DNA of 30,097 bases from a virus. The position numbers and the translations under genes were made by a program. Shown here piece after piece: positions 1 to 9,347 of the stretch (positions are counted from its first letter, which is position 1; each line of letters opens with the position of its first letter). Below the pieces are notes generated by a model. The model was not told where the DNA came from, made no database searches, and saw only the letters and a list, made by a program, of their open reading frames with translations. The DNA lies in IMG/VR virus record IMGVR_UViG_3300017743_000072, positions 1-30,097 of that record. The stretch is one strand, 5' to 3'.

Positions 1-1108
1 GATTGGTGCAATAATAATAAAGTGTATCTGGTGCATCATAAGGAACTACAAAAGTATGAGTGTTATTAGATCCGACAGTATAACCACTTGAATAAGGAAC
101 ACTATTTCCAGAATCTGTGGATAGTCTTATTGGATGAGTTGTAGCAGCAGATCCATCAAAGATATACTTTTGACCTCTAATTAAATGAAGGGTATCTTTT
201 ACAATACCATCAATATAGTATTCACCACCAGCAGCTGTAAATGTATATGTTTTTGCAGTTACTTGATCACCCTGTGATCCTTGAATACCTTGAGAACCTG
301 GATTACCTTGAAGTCCAGTGTAACCCATAGAACCTTGGACACCTGGGAATCCTATATCTCCTTGAATTCCGATTGGACCAATAAGTCCCTGTACACCTTG
401 GGATCCTTGAGGGCCAGTACTTCCTTGAACACCACGTTCTCCTTGGACTCCTAAATTTCCCTGAACACCTTGAATACCTAAAGGTCCTGGAATTCCTTCA
501 AATCCTTGAGTACCTGGAGATCCTTGAATACCTTGAGTACCTTGAATACCTTGAGCAGCAAATGCACCATCAGATCCTTGAATACCATCAGCACCCTGTG
601 CCCCGTTTATTCCTCCGAAACCCTGAACTCCTTGAGATCCTGATGCAAAACTTGTGGCGCTATAAGTAATTAATTCTACAACATCGCCAAGAAATGTAGG
701 TACTAAGATTTGAACTCTTGTGTCACTATTAACGGAAGTATATTCTGAGATTTCTCTTAATTTTACACCATTCAAAAATACATCTAATAATAGTGGATTG
801 TGTTCAAATATAGCTGACGCAGGGAATATAGTTTGTCCCTCAGTAGCAATTTCTAATACACTCTCCCTTAAATTTGGTAATGCTCTCCATTCAGCGCCAT
901 CACCAGTTGAAAATAAAGCTTGTCCTGTGATTCCAGTAGTACCACCGATACTAATAGCACTACTAAGTCCAATTATACCAGAAACTTCTAAGTTATAGTT
1001 TGGATTGGTAGTTCCTACTCCAACCGAATTACTTTGTGGGTTTACAAATAGTGTTCCAGCGTCAACTTCTAATCCATTCTTAATTACGAAATTCTTATCT
1101 ATTGACAT
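1..1108 (-). CDS. Collagen-like tail fibre protein with cupredoxin-like end domain (3' part outside window)
   Basis: The reading frame is open from the ATG at 1106-1108 to the window edge (369 residues visible). AGGAGA lies 4 bases before the ATG, which fixes this start. Residues about 90-150 form a small beta domain with the motif DVFLNG, common in phage fibres. Residues about 157-282 are Gly-X-Y collagen-like triplets, rich in GIQ and GVQ. From about 287 the protein changes to a domain with the motifs YYIDG, RGQKYIFD, THPIRL and, at the edge, YYYC followed by T-N and a codon starting with C (compatible with His). This is the pattern of cupredoxin-like domains that occur in marine phage structural proteins, with His325, Cys367 and the expected next His as candidate metal ligands. 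Virion surface location and receptor or metal binding are inferred. A degenerate late promoter precedes it. Confidence 0.8.
   Translation of the reverse strand, partial: MSIDKNFVIKNGLEVDAGTLFVNPQSNSVGVGTTNPNYNLEVSGIIGLSSAISIGGTTGITGQALFSTGDGAEWRALPNLRESVLEIATEGQTIFPASAIFEHNPLLLDVFLNGVKLREISEYTSVNSDTRVQILVPTFLGDVVELITYSATSFASGSQGVQGFGGINGAQGADGIQGSDGAFAAQGIQGTQGIQGSPGTQGFEGIPGPLGIQGVQGNLGVQGERGVQGSTGPQGSQGVQGLIGPIGIQGDIGFPGVQGSMGYTGLQGNPGSQGIQGSQGDQVTAKTYTFTAAGGEYYIDGIVKDTLHLIRGQKYIFDGSAATTHPIRLSTDSGNSVPYSSGYTVGSNNTHTFVVPYDAPDTLYYYCTN
263..640 (-). repeat. Collagen-like Gly-X-Y coding repeat
   Basis: About 42 Gly-X-Y triplets, with Gln often in the third position (GIQ, GVQ, GSQ), encoded with recurring CCTTGAATACC-type words on the plus strand. 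Confidence 0.8.
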
Positions 1109-1140
1109 TTGATCTCCTGGAGTTCACTATCCCCCCTTTT

Positions 1141-1148
1141 TATTTACT
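1141..1148 (-). promoter_or_regulatory. Degenerate T4-type late promoter
   Basis: AGTAAATA on the minus strand differs from NATAAATA at the second base. It lies 32 bp before the collagen-like fibre ATG, the same spacing as the better matches before other genes, and is followed by a G6 run. Function is inferred. Confidence 0.35.
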
Positions 1149-1157
1149 AATATTTAG

Positions 1158-2426
1158 TTATTTTTTTAGTTCTTCTATCTCTTCTTTTAATTCTTTAATA
1201 GACTCAATTAATACTGCGATTAGTCCATTATAGTTTACGGACTTATATTCGCCAGAATTATTAATTAATTCTGGAAGGACTTTTTCAACATCTTGTGCAA
1301 TTACACCCATTGAATTTTCACCGTTGTTCTTCCATTTGAAAGAAACTCCATTGATTTTTTCAAGTACATCTAATGCATTATCAACTTTTAGAACATTAGT
1401 TTTTAAATTTGCATCTGAAGTTGTATCAAAAGTTCTAGCACTTATATCTCTAGCAGAAAAATCTCCATTTGAATCTCTGAATACTAATGTACTTCCAGTA
1501 TTTCCAGTAGCAGAATTTAATGAAAATGCAATAGTTGCAGCACCAGATTGATTTAATGTAACTGATTGGGTTGCTCCAATCGAAAATCCACTTCCAGAAG
1601 CTGTAAAGGTTATTTGAGAATCACTAATATTTCCATTAGAAAGATATGTTGTAGTATCTACAGTTCCATTTGCTTTTAAAAATCCAGATTGTCCTGTAAC
1701 TAAGAATCCAGATGCAGTTATATTACCCGTCAATTCAGCACTACTAGCAGTAATTGCTCCAACAGATACTTCACCACCAGAACCTCTCAAGACAAGCGTA
1801 CTGCCAGTGTTAGAAGAAGTTCCGTTTGTAGATACCGTAATAGTTTTATTTGCGGTTTGATTGGCATCAAACCTTGGAGTAGCACTCAAACTAACACCAG
1901 TTCCAGCAGAAAGAGTTAGTCTTCCATTTCCAACATTAGCATTCGTTAAATAGGCATTAGAATCAATACTTCCATCAGCCTTTAAAAACTGTGAAGAAGT
2001 TCCACTACTTTTTACAAATTTAGTTGCCGTGATATAACGAGATGAAAAGTCTCCACTACCATCTCTAGCAACTACTTTACTTGCAGTATTTGAAGAAGTT
2101 GCATCTACAGCAAATGTTCTTGCAGTACCACCATTATAAGTACTTCCTGTAATATAAGTTCCTGGAGTTAAATTTCTTAAATTCGTTCCAAGAGCTCTAC
2201 CAGAAATTGTTGAATTAATTAGAGATGAATTTGGAACTTGACTGAGACCGCTTCCATCTCCATAAAAAGTAACAATTCCTGTATTAGATACTGATGTTAT
2301 AATTCCTGCATGAACTTTCACACTCCCTAGAGAAGATATCCCAGTAATTACATTGAGTCCCAAATCAAATTCGGGAGCACCACTATTACTTCTATTTCTT
2401 ATAGTATCTACTTTAAGTAAAGACAT
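1158..2426 (-). CDS. Tail fibre protein with C-terminal peptidase S74 chaperone domain (422 aa)
   Basis: A repetitive fibre shaft carries a C-terminal intramolecular chaperone of the endosialidase/S74 type. About 95-residue modules recur, starting near residues 111, 204 and 306 with the pattern S-N-T-x-S-x-x-V-x-R-x-G-x-G-x-x-S, and motifs such as FLKADGSIDSNAYL and FLKANGTVDTTTYL recur inside them. The S74 domain spans about 337-422: Ser337-Asp338 is the predicted self-cleavage point, followed by LKTNV, INGVSFKWK, GVIAQDVEKVLPEL and a C-terminal coiled coil. In this family the domain drives trimerisation and is then released. The usual Arg of the SDxRLK motif is Asn here. The S74 domain closely resembles that of the next gene. 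A late promoter octamer lies 33 bp upstream. Confidence 0.88.
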   Translation of the reverse strand: MSLLKVDTIRNRSNSGAPEFDLGLNVITGISSLGSVKVHAGIITSVSNTGIVTFYGDGSGLSQVPNSSLINSTISGRALGTNLRNLTPGTYITGSTYNGGTARTFAVDATSSNTASKVVARDGSGDFSSRYITATKFVKSSGTSSQFLKADGSIDSNAYLTNANVGNGRLTLSAGTGVSLSATPRFDANQTANKTITVSTNGTSSNTGSTLVLRGSGGEVSVGAITASSAELTGNITASGFLVTGQSGFLKANGTVDTTTYLSNGNISDSQITFTASGSGFSIGATQSVTLNQSGAATIAFSLNSATGNTGSTLVFRDSNGDFSARDISARTFDTTSDANLKTNVLKVDNALDVLEKINGVSFKWKNNGENSMGVIAQDVEKVLPELINNSGEYKSVNYNGLIAVLIESIKELKEEIEELKK

Positions 2427-2459
2427 TAGATTCTAACTTTAGTCAAGTTCCTTAATTTC

Positions 2460-2467
2460 TATTTATT
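2460..2467 (-). promoter_or_regulatory. T4-type late promoter (AATAAATA)
   Basis: AATAAATA on the minus strand, 33 bp before the ATG of the 422-aa fibre gene. The TAA of the upstream 2013-aa gene is part of the motif. It matches the NATAAATA form of the T4 late -10 element TATAAATA, read by sigma factor gp55. Inferred from sequence and spacing. Confidence 0.5.
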
Positions 2468-5400
2468 CGGGATCTGATATGGAAATCCTCAGCAGATCAA
2501 TTTCAACTTGTTGTTGCTTAATACACTCAACAAGTAATCCAATAATACCACTATAATTAACTGATTTACCTCGATCATTGGTATTAACAAGTTGTGGTAA
2601 AATTTCTTCAACTTCTTGTGCAATTAAACCAACTGAAGGTTTGGCATTATCCTTCCAATTAAAAGTAACTCCGTTTATTTGCTTTACTAATGATAAAGGA
2701 TCTTTTATAACCTTGATATTTTCTTTTAACCTAATATCGGATGTTAGGTTAAAACTATTTGCATTTATAGTTCCATCAGTTTCTATAGTAACTCTTGGTG
2801 TTACAGTATTTGAAATCAATGTTGAGAAACTTAACTCATGACTAGTACCAGATCTTTGTCCAATTAACCATTCAGTTACAGGACCTCCATTCCATAGTCT
2901 TAATTCTGAAGCACCTGAACTTCCTATTCTTGGTAGAATTGAAATATGTGTACCTGTTTGATTTGCTCTTCCTCTTACTTGTAGTGACTGTAATTTATCA
3001 ATTGAAGATGGTGATGCATTGAACATTGTTTCAACTGCATTAACACCAACAACTCCGTCTGGTCCTGCAGATAGAACGGTAGTTCTTATACCACCCCCTT
3101 GAGACATAATTTTAAATACATCATTATCATAATCTGGAGCAGATGCAGGACCTTCAATACCAACTTTCCAATCTACTAATGTTCCCGTATATGTTTCAAG
3201 TTGTGTATCAACTTGAGTATCATCTGTTTTAAATACACCGCTAATTTCTCCAACTACAAAATTTGTTCCAGGTGATACTGAAAGATTCATTCCAGACGGA
3301 ATATCTATAACGTCAAGACTTGTGAAAACAGTATCTCCAAATACTGCAGATCCAGTAATTGTTTTACTATCAGTTAAAGTAAATTGTTTCCTAGTTTCAT
3401 ATAGATAATTATCAAAAGAATTATTAGATTTTACAGGATCTCTTGGGATTAATGCTGCTGGATGAATGTTATCAAGTTCTCCACCATCACCTTGATATTT
3501 TGTTGCAGTTAATTCTCCTGTTGCAGGTTTAAATTTAAGTTTTGAGGAATTTTTTAAACTCTCAATTTCATCTGGGGGAGATAAAGTTTCAAGGAAAGTT
3601 AAGTAATGATCTGTACCAGAAGAATTATCTGTTGTAATTTCAATTCCTGGAGAGTCACCAAATTCTAACCACTGATTTCCAGTAGCATAAATCCATCCAA
3701 CAAGTTTTGCATCAGCAGGTTTTGAATTAAATACAATATCACCAGGATTACCTGCAATTGTAGGTTGAGTATCTGATATTGTAAACTTTCTTGATATAGT
3801 TTCATCACCTTGTAGGAAGATAGATACGGACTCAAGACCTTTGGTTGATGTTGAGGTAATTTTATCACCAAAGAATACAGGTCCATAAAACTCAGAAATG
3901 TCTTTACTATCTTTTCCTCCAGAAACTTTAATAGATTTTGAAACAGAAACTTTATCAGAACTTGTAATATTATAGTCAGTTCTCTTATAATCAGTTTCTC
4001 CTACATTTGATGGAACTGGTACATCAAATACTTCTTCTTTACCACTTGCAGAGTTAATTTTTTTATTACCAATAAAGAAGTTTCCATCAGCATTCATAGA
4101 AGAGAATACACTGACACCACCATTATATCTCAATGAATGAGAAAGTTTTTCTTCATCCGCACTTAATTTTCTATCTTGCTTCTCTGGGAATGCGGTGGAA
4201 TAATTACCAGGACCAAAACCAAGGTATTCAAAAGTATGAGCAGATGCTCTAATTAAAGAGTTTCTTCTGAGTTCAACTGGAATTACTTTAATTTGTTTGA
4301 TTGGATCATTTACATTATGAGTTTCTGCTTGTGATCCTAATACTCCACGGAAAACACTGATATTTAGAATTCCTACTGTTGTCGAAACAGTTTCTTTAAT
4401 TCTAACTATTTCATTATTAACTTGTAAATAGTCTCCAATATTTAAACCAAGATTAGTTAGACCAGCAATTGAGAATACAGTTGTTGTTTTTGTTGAAATT
4501 TGTGACTGAAGTATTCCAATAGCATCTTTGTAGATAGGTACAGTTCTTGTATTAATAACATCTGAAGATCCAGTTCTTGAAGAATATCCATTATGGAATA
4601 TAAAATCTCCAGAACTTGAAAGATTTAATTGACCTATAGAAAAATCTCCATATTTAACTGTAATATTATTTCCACTAATACTATCAATTATAAAGGATCT
4701 CTCACGATTTATTGTGGTATTAGTATCAAATATACCATTTGCAGAATTATTTGAAACCTTAATAGTATCACCAACATTTAATTTAACAGTTGACTCTGTA
4801 GAAGACTTAGTTATAGTTAAAGTTCTATTGTTAGAATTAGCTGATACACTAGCAATATTGAAACATTTTGTTCCAATTGGATGATATGTTGCATTAGATA
4901 AATCTAAATCATCTGGTTCTGGTAGATTTGCATGATATCCATAGTTGTCTAGAGTTACATCAATTTCATTGGGAGAAACTATTGAAATAATTCTACCAAA
5001 AGCATTATACTTTCTATGATTAACACCAGTAATTTCAACTATATCATCTATACAATCACTAGTTGCGAAAACGTTAAATGATGCTTCTGTAACAGATGCA
5101 AATGTACTAATTCCAGCAAGACCTAAAGTATCTCCAGTATTATATCCACTTCCACCATGAATTACTCTTACTCCAGTTAATTGTCCAGATGCATTTACCG
5201 ATACAAGAGCATTTGCTCCAGAACCAGATCCTCCAGTTAATTCTGCTCCAAAGAATGAACCAACAGCACCAGTTCCATATCCACCTCCAGTATTTGTGAT
5301 ATCTATACTGGTAACTTTACTAAAATTATGATTTTTTTCAGTTTTAAGTCTTACACTAGATCCTCCTAATGGAGTAATTGAAACAATCTTATTTCCAGAA

Positions 5401-8400
5401 CCAAAGTTGTAGAGGAATTTATTTAATGTTTCTTTTGTTTCACTCTTCTCAGGGTCATTTAGTACTACTTTTCCTAGTACATTTGAAAGTGCATATGAAG
5501 AAGATGCACCAGGATCAGATTTTAAATTATCTCTATCTAATTGTGGATAAAGATTTTTAACTGGTTGTGAGAATTTTTGTGATGCATATGGTTCTACTTC
5601 TGGAGAATTTGATGCGTTTAATACGATTAAATTGTAAACACCATCTTGTTGTCCTTGGATATACTCTTGAACTTCTTCACTTCTGTAGATTATGAAACTA
5701 TCCTTTGTAAAAACTTTTTTAAATCTTGGAATACTTGTAACTCTTAAAGATGCAGTTCCAGTAAATTCTCCAGGATCATTTGGAATTTCTACACTGAATT
5801 GATTTACTACAGTTGATATACCAGTAACTTCAAATCTACCATTGAATCCACGATTTGTAGTTGCTGTAGTATTATTTGTACTTGCAATACTTACAATTTC
5901 AACTTCTGTTCCCGAGATTAAATCGTGAGGTAATTCTGAAGTAAAGGTCGCAATACCAGTTGCTGTTCCACCTCCACCTACAGATGCTCCCCAAGTAGCA
6001 GAATTAATGATTCTAAAGTTTCTTAATTCAGTGGAGTTACTTAATGCAGAATCAGTTATACTAAATTGTTTTACAATTTCACTATTATTTTTACCAATAG
6101 TAGAATTAGATTCTTGTAGGACGTATCCCTCAAGAGGAGGTCTTCCTAAAGATGGTGAATCCGAAGGAATTACATACCTCAAACGATAAATTCTATCGTC
6201 ATCAGGTCTAGTATCGGTAAGTCTTTCAAAATAAGATCTTGATGTAGCTCCATTTCCAGTTAATCCACTAGTTATCGTATTCTGAGTTGAATTATTAGAT
6301 ACAGTTATATACCATAGTAACTTTGTAAAATCATATTGAATTGGATGTCCAAGTTCTCCTGGTTTTTTGTCAGATACTCTACTTTCAACTCTAAGAACTC
6401 CGCCAGCAGAATTAATTAAGATTTCATTATTGTTTAAGGCATCATTTACAGTCTTCGCAATTTTAATTTGTACCGTAGAATCTGTAAAATCATCGGCAGT
6501 TGTAATTGCATAGTATATCTCATCTTCTACTAATCCTACAGGTAGATTTCCATTATCACTGATAATTCTAATTGATTCACCGTCAAGAAATTCATGAGGT
6601 TCGGTGAAAGTTACAATATTATTTGAAATACTACTAATGCCAGCAATAGTTCTACTTACTGTGCTTATTTTCTTTGAAGTTCTTCTAGTAGTAGTTTCAG
6701 TATTCGGCATAACAATTGTTGCCGAGTAAGTACTATTTCCTTGAATTACTTTTATTTGATCAAAATCTTTTGCACCAATTCTATATCCTTGATAAGTATC
6801 TTCAGGTATAATATTAGGATCACTTTGATTATAAAAATGAACTTTAGCTACACTTGTTGTAGTAGCATTAATATCAATGGGATAGAACTCTAAACTAGTG
6901 ACATTTGTATCTACCTGTTTGGGAGGAATTATATGAGTAATATATCCAACATCATCTTTAGGGAATGCTGCACTTCTGAATCCTGATGCTACAAATGCAT
7001 GAGAACCAAAGTTGGAGTTAGAGTTATTAATTGATTGATCACCACCAGACTCTGCAACAAAGTGCTTTGCAAATCCAATAGCAAAGATAGAAACACACTG
7101 AATGTATCCATCATTACTACATTTAATGTGGAAGTTTTCCCAGTCAGGTCTAAATCTTGCTCTAGAGTCTGTGTGAATGTTTTCATTTCCGAAAGTATTA
7201 GTATCTTGATAGATACCATTAACTGTATTATACTTTACGAAAGCATTATTATCTTTTTGCAGACCAATTCCAGTGAATTGAGCCGTAACCATGGATTTAA
7301 ATCCAGTTGCCTTGGATCCATCTGCATGTAGTCCATTCAAACCAAAAACAGATCTGAGAGAACAGTTAAAGATATATGGAGATGCTGAATCTACAGTGTC
7401 AATAATAATGTTTGTTGTAGCACCTGATGTAGATGGATTTGCATCTAATGGAGTAGAATCTAATTTGTATTGTATTTCTGAAGAATTAATGACACGGGTA
7501 ACACTATGCTCTCCATCATAACCAGGAGAATTTATACCTTCAATTCTGATAATACTATCTACATCAATTTCATCAAGAGGTTCTGATAAAATTACAGTAA
7601 CTAAACTAGATGGTATTGTGCCATTTCCAGATCTAATACTTGCAATACCAACTTCACCACTTCTAGTACCAACAATTCTATATTCTTCTACTCTGGGTTG
7701 GATATCCAGATTGGCATCTGGATAATCGGGAGAAACATTTCTTCCGCTGGATACACCAAATAGTAAACCAACTTTTTCATAATACATATCCAGATCAGTA
7801 CGATCTGTTGAATATGAAACAAATTCATCATTGATGACAACAGGGTTCACACCATCAGCATATTCAAAACATGTTAGTTTGTGGTGAGAGAAATTTCCAG
7901 TAAATTTATTTGTTGTATAATCTTTATAGCAGAAATCACTAGTATTAGAATCTAAAATCGAGAGTTGCCAGAAATAACAAGCACCAGTAACTCTTAATAG
8001 TGCAGATCTTCCAATATTATCATTGAGTGGATTGGGTACATATCTTGGACGAATCTTAGTCTTTCTAAGATCCATTCCAACAATTGAAGTACCTCTTGGT
8101 ACAATTACTCCACCATGAACACTATTGAGTTTATATAAATCATTGTTAGGATTTGTAATATCAAAATTACTTGTTGCAGAAAATTGATTAAAGTCGGTGG
8201 AAGAAACTCCACCTCTTAATAGGAAGTTACCTTCAGTCGTTGGAATCCATCCAGGTCTATTATCAATGTAATGATCACCTGGATACAGTAAAATAGTTGT
8301 TTTATTAAATCTATCGTTATCAAGTCCACCTTGATAAGAAAATCTAGCCGCTTCTATTAATGCTCTTTGTAGAGTTTTGAACGGTCTTGCAAGGGAATTT

Positions 8401-8504
8401 CCTTGATTCTCTACCGCATCAGTAGCATCAATATTGTTAGAATCTACGTAAATTATTTCACCTTTTACATTCTTAAGAAAATTGTCCAGACGACTGAGAC
8501 CCAT
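2463..8504 (-). CDS. Giant virion structural / tail fibre protein with C-terminal peptidase S74 domain (2013 aa)
   Basis: This is the largest gene in the window. Residues about 1-100 contain IYVDSNNIDATDAVENQG, PFKTLQRALIEAARF and ILLYPGDHYIDNRPG, which resemble the entry to a right-handed parallel beta-helix (pectate-lyase-like) and are typical of large cyanomyovirus structural proteins. The middle is a long beta-rich Ser/Thr/Asn/Gly region containing GGGYG and GGSGYN repeats like those in the gp5-like protein. Residues 1922-2013 form an S74 chaperone: Ser1922-Asp1923 predicted cleavage, IRLKENI, INGVTFNWK, GLIAQEVEEILPQL. Removal of this domain would leave about a 1920-residue trimeric fibre. 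Fibre versus baseplate-attached position cannot be decided from sequence alone. The AATAAATA late promoter motif is 30 bp upstream; no strong ribosome binding site is seen. Confidence 0.85.
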   Translation of the reverse strand: MGLSRLDNFLKNVKGEIIYVDSNNIDATDAVENQGNSLARPFKTLQRALIEAARFSYQGGLDNDRFNKTTILLYPGDHYIDNRPGWIPTTEGNFLLRGGVSSTDFNQFSATSNFDITNPNNDLYKLNSVHGGVIVPRGTSIVGMDLRKTKIRPRYVPNPLNDNIGRSALLRVTGACYFWQLSILDSNTSDFCYKDYTTNKFTGNFSHHKLTCFEYADGVNPVVINDEFVSYSTDRTDLDMYYEKVGLLFGVSSGRNVSPDYPDANLDIQPRVEEYRIVGTRSGEVGIASIRSGNGTIPSSLVTVILSEPLDEIDVDSIIRIEGINSPGYDGEHSVTRVINSSEIQYKLDSTPLDANPSTSGATTNIIIDTVDSASPYIFNCSLRSVFGLNGLHADGSKATGFKSMVTAQFTGIGLQKDNNAFVKYNTVNGIYQDTNTFGNENIHTDSRARFRPDWENFHIKCSNDGYIQCVSIFAIGFAKHFVAESGGDQSINNSNSNFGSHAFVASGFRSAAFPKDDVGYITHIIPPKQVDTNVTSLEFYPIDINATTTSVAKVHFYNQSDPNIIPEDTYQGYRIGAKDFDQIKVIQGNSTYSATIVMPNTETTTRRTSKKISTVSRTIAGISSISNNIVTFTEPHEFLDGESIRIISDNGNLPVGLVEDEIYYAITTADDFTDSTVQIKIAKTVNDALNNNEILINSAGGVLRVESRVSDKKPGELGHPIQYDFTKLLWYITVSNNSTQNTITSGLTGNGATSRSYFERLTDTRPDDDRIYRLRYVIPSDSPSLGRPPLEGYVLQESNSTIGKNNSEIVKQFSITDSALSNSTELRNFRIINSATWGASVGGGGTATGIATFTSELPHDLISGTEVEIVSIASTNNTTATTNRGFNGRFEVTGISTVVNQFSVEIPNDPGEFTGTASLRVTSIPRFKKVFTKDSFIIYRSEEVQEYIQGQQDGVYNLIVLNASNSPEVEPYASQKFSQPVKNLYPQLDRDNLKSDPGASSSYALSNVLGKVVLNDPEKSETKETLNKFLYNFGSGNKIVSITPLGGSSVRLKTEKNHNFSKVTSIDITNTGGGYGTGAVGSFFGAELTGGSGSGANALVSVNASGQLTGVRVIHGGSGYNTGDTLGLAGISTFASVTEASFNVFATSDCIDDIVEITGVNHRKYNAFGRIISIVSPNEIDVTLDNYGYHANLPEPDDLDLSNATYHPIGTKCFNIASVSANSNNRTLTITKSSTESTVKLNVGDTIKVSNNSANGIFDTNTTINRERSFIIDSISGNNITVKYGDFSIGQLNLSSSGDFIFHNGYSSRTGSSDVINTRTVPIYKDAIGILQSQISTKTTTVFSIAGLTNLGLNIGDYLQVNNEIVRIKETVSTTVGILNISVFRGVLGSQAETHNVNDPIKQIKVIPVELRRNSLIRASAHTFEYLGFGPGNYSTAFPEKQDRKLSADEEKLSHSLRYNGGVSVFSSMNADGNFFIGNKKINSASGKEEVFDVPVPSNVGETDYKRTDYNITSSDKVSVSKSIKVSGGKDSKDISEFYGPVFFGDKITSTSTKGLESVSIFLQGDETISRKFTISDTQPTIAGNPGDIVFNSKPADAKLVGWIYATGNQWLEFGDSPGIEITTDNSSGTDHYLTFLETLSPPDEIESLKNSSKLKFKPATGELTATKYQGDGGELDNIHPAALIPRDPVKSNNSFDNYLYETRKQFTLTDSKTITGSAVFGDTVFTSLDVIDIPSGMNLSVSPGTNFVVGEISGVFKTDDTQVDTQLETYTGTLVDWKVGIEGPASAPDYDNDVFKIMSQGGGIRTTVLSAGPDGVVGVNAVETMFNASPSSIDKLQSLQVRGRANQTGTHISILPRIGSSGASELRLWNGGPVTEWLIGQRSGTSHELSFSTLISNTVTPRVTIETDGTINANSFNLTSDIRLKENIKVIKDPLSLVKQINGVTFNWKDNAKPSVGLIAQEVEEILPQLVNTNDRGKSVNYSGIIGLLVECIKQQQVEIDLLRISISDPE

Positions 8505-8534
8505 TTTATTACTACTATAATTTCTATTATATCT

Positions 8535-8542
8535 TATTTATT
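8535..8542 (-). promoter_or_regulatory. T4-type late promoter (AATAAATA)
   Basis: AATAAATA on the minus strand in the gap between the Mom-like gene and the 2013-aa fibre gene, 30 bp before its ATG. Same octamer and spacing as those at 2460 and 26355. Confidence 0.5.
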
Positions 8543-8552
8543 AACAAAATAA

Positions 8553-9152
8553 TTAACTTTGTTTCCATAAAATATTTAACCTTTTATCGAATACCATTAA
8601 ATACCGATGTTTACGAGATCTTTCTCTCCACTCACCTTCTAATCCTTTTACAGACCCTCTAGAATGCTTTGTTCCATCTAAGTAATAGAAATCTTTCTTT
8701 GGTTCTGTTAACCCGTAATAATTAAAATTACAAGCACGGTATATAGTTCCACTATGACGAGAACTATCAGCATAACTAAGGATAGCTCGAACGTTAACGT
8801 CTTTTCTGAATTGCTTGATACACTTACTTACAAACCATGATGTAATATTATATTCTTCTTCCTGTGTTTTAGGATCAATACAGAGACGAGAAAGTTCAAA
8901 TAAACCTTCTTGTTGATCTCTTTCTAATCCAAATGCACCTACGGCAATTTCTGGAACTGGGAGACCAGTAAAAATACAAACACCAATACACCCGCCAATT
9001 CTAAGAGGGCATTCCCAATCAGTATGCCTGAAAAGTCCATAGTTATATCCAGATTTAAAGTCTTTTGATTCATCTTTTAAGTAATGATGAGTATAAAGAA
9101 GACCCTTTACATCTTCCTTATAGACTTTATCTATATAAAAATCACTCTTCAT
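8553..9152 (-). CDS. Mom-like DNA modification protein (GNAT-fold)
   Basis: The 199-residue protein has the signature of the phage Mu Mom family: FELSRLCIDP (residues about 85-94), NITSWFVSKCIK (102-113) and ILSYADSSRHSGTIYRACNF (124-143), then YYG. Mu Mom modifies adenines in phage DNA to a carbamoylmethyl form that blocks host restriction enzymes, and has an acetyltransferase-like fold. A similar role here is inferred from these motifs; the substrate and product in this phage are unknown. It is the last gene of a five-gene cassette behind a sigma70-like promoter at 10082-10110, which fits early expression, before DNA replication. The alternative is another GNAT-family acyltransferase. The gene lies between the esterase/fibre block and the 2013-aa fibre and shows no damage. 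Confidence 0.72.
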   Translation of the reverse strand: MKSDFYIDKVYKEDVKGLLYTHHYLKDESKDFKSGYNYGLFRHTDWECPLRIGGCIGVCIFTGLPVPEIAVGAFGLERDQQEGLFELSRLCIDPKTQEEEYNITSWFVSKCIKQFRKDVNVRAILSYADSSRHSGTIYRACNFNYYGLTEPKKDFYYLDGTKHSRGSVKGLEGEWRERSRKHRYLMVFDKRLNILWKQS

Positions 9153-9158
9153 TGAGCA

Positions 9159-9347
9159 TTAATGCTTATCTTTGTCATGGTTTTCTAATATATGTTCTAC
9201 GGTGTTAGCAACATCATTCATAGCATCTCTTAAGATTGGCCTTTGTCCAGAATGTTGTTCTATTTTAGTTACACCATTTCTAAATTCTTCAGATAATGTC
9301 CATCTCCAATTTTGCATACTTTTAGAATACCAAAGGTTAATTTTCAT
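9159..9347 (-). CDS. Small hypothetical protein (62 aa)
   Basis: This soluble 62-residue protein has no membrane segment or signal peptide. It starts MKINLWYSKSMQNWRWTL and ends in a charged helix (NTVEHILENHDKDKH). The motif WYSKSMQNWRW, rich in Trp, is the only distinctive feature. Its ATG overlaps the TGA of the preceding gene (TGATG-type coupling at 9345-9349), and it is followed after 6 bases by the Mom-like gene, so it is translated as part of the small-gene cassette. No function is recognised. The tight coupling makes it likely to be a real gene rather than a chance frame. Confidence 0.7.
   Translation of the reverse strand: MKINLWYSKSMQNWRWTLSEEFRNGVTKIEQHSGQRPILRDAMNDVANTVEHILENHDKDKH

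Noticed and set aside
1109-1157. Possible terminator between the collagen-like fibre and the 422-aa fibre
   Set aside because: The C6T5 run has no inverted repeat beside it; the segment is better read as a promoter and ribosome binding site for the fibre gene.
7035-7521. Plus-strand reading frames inside the 2013-aa gene
   Set aside because: Antisense shadows of a continuous minus-strand gene with recognisable N- and C-terminal domains.
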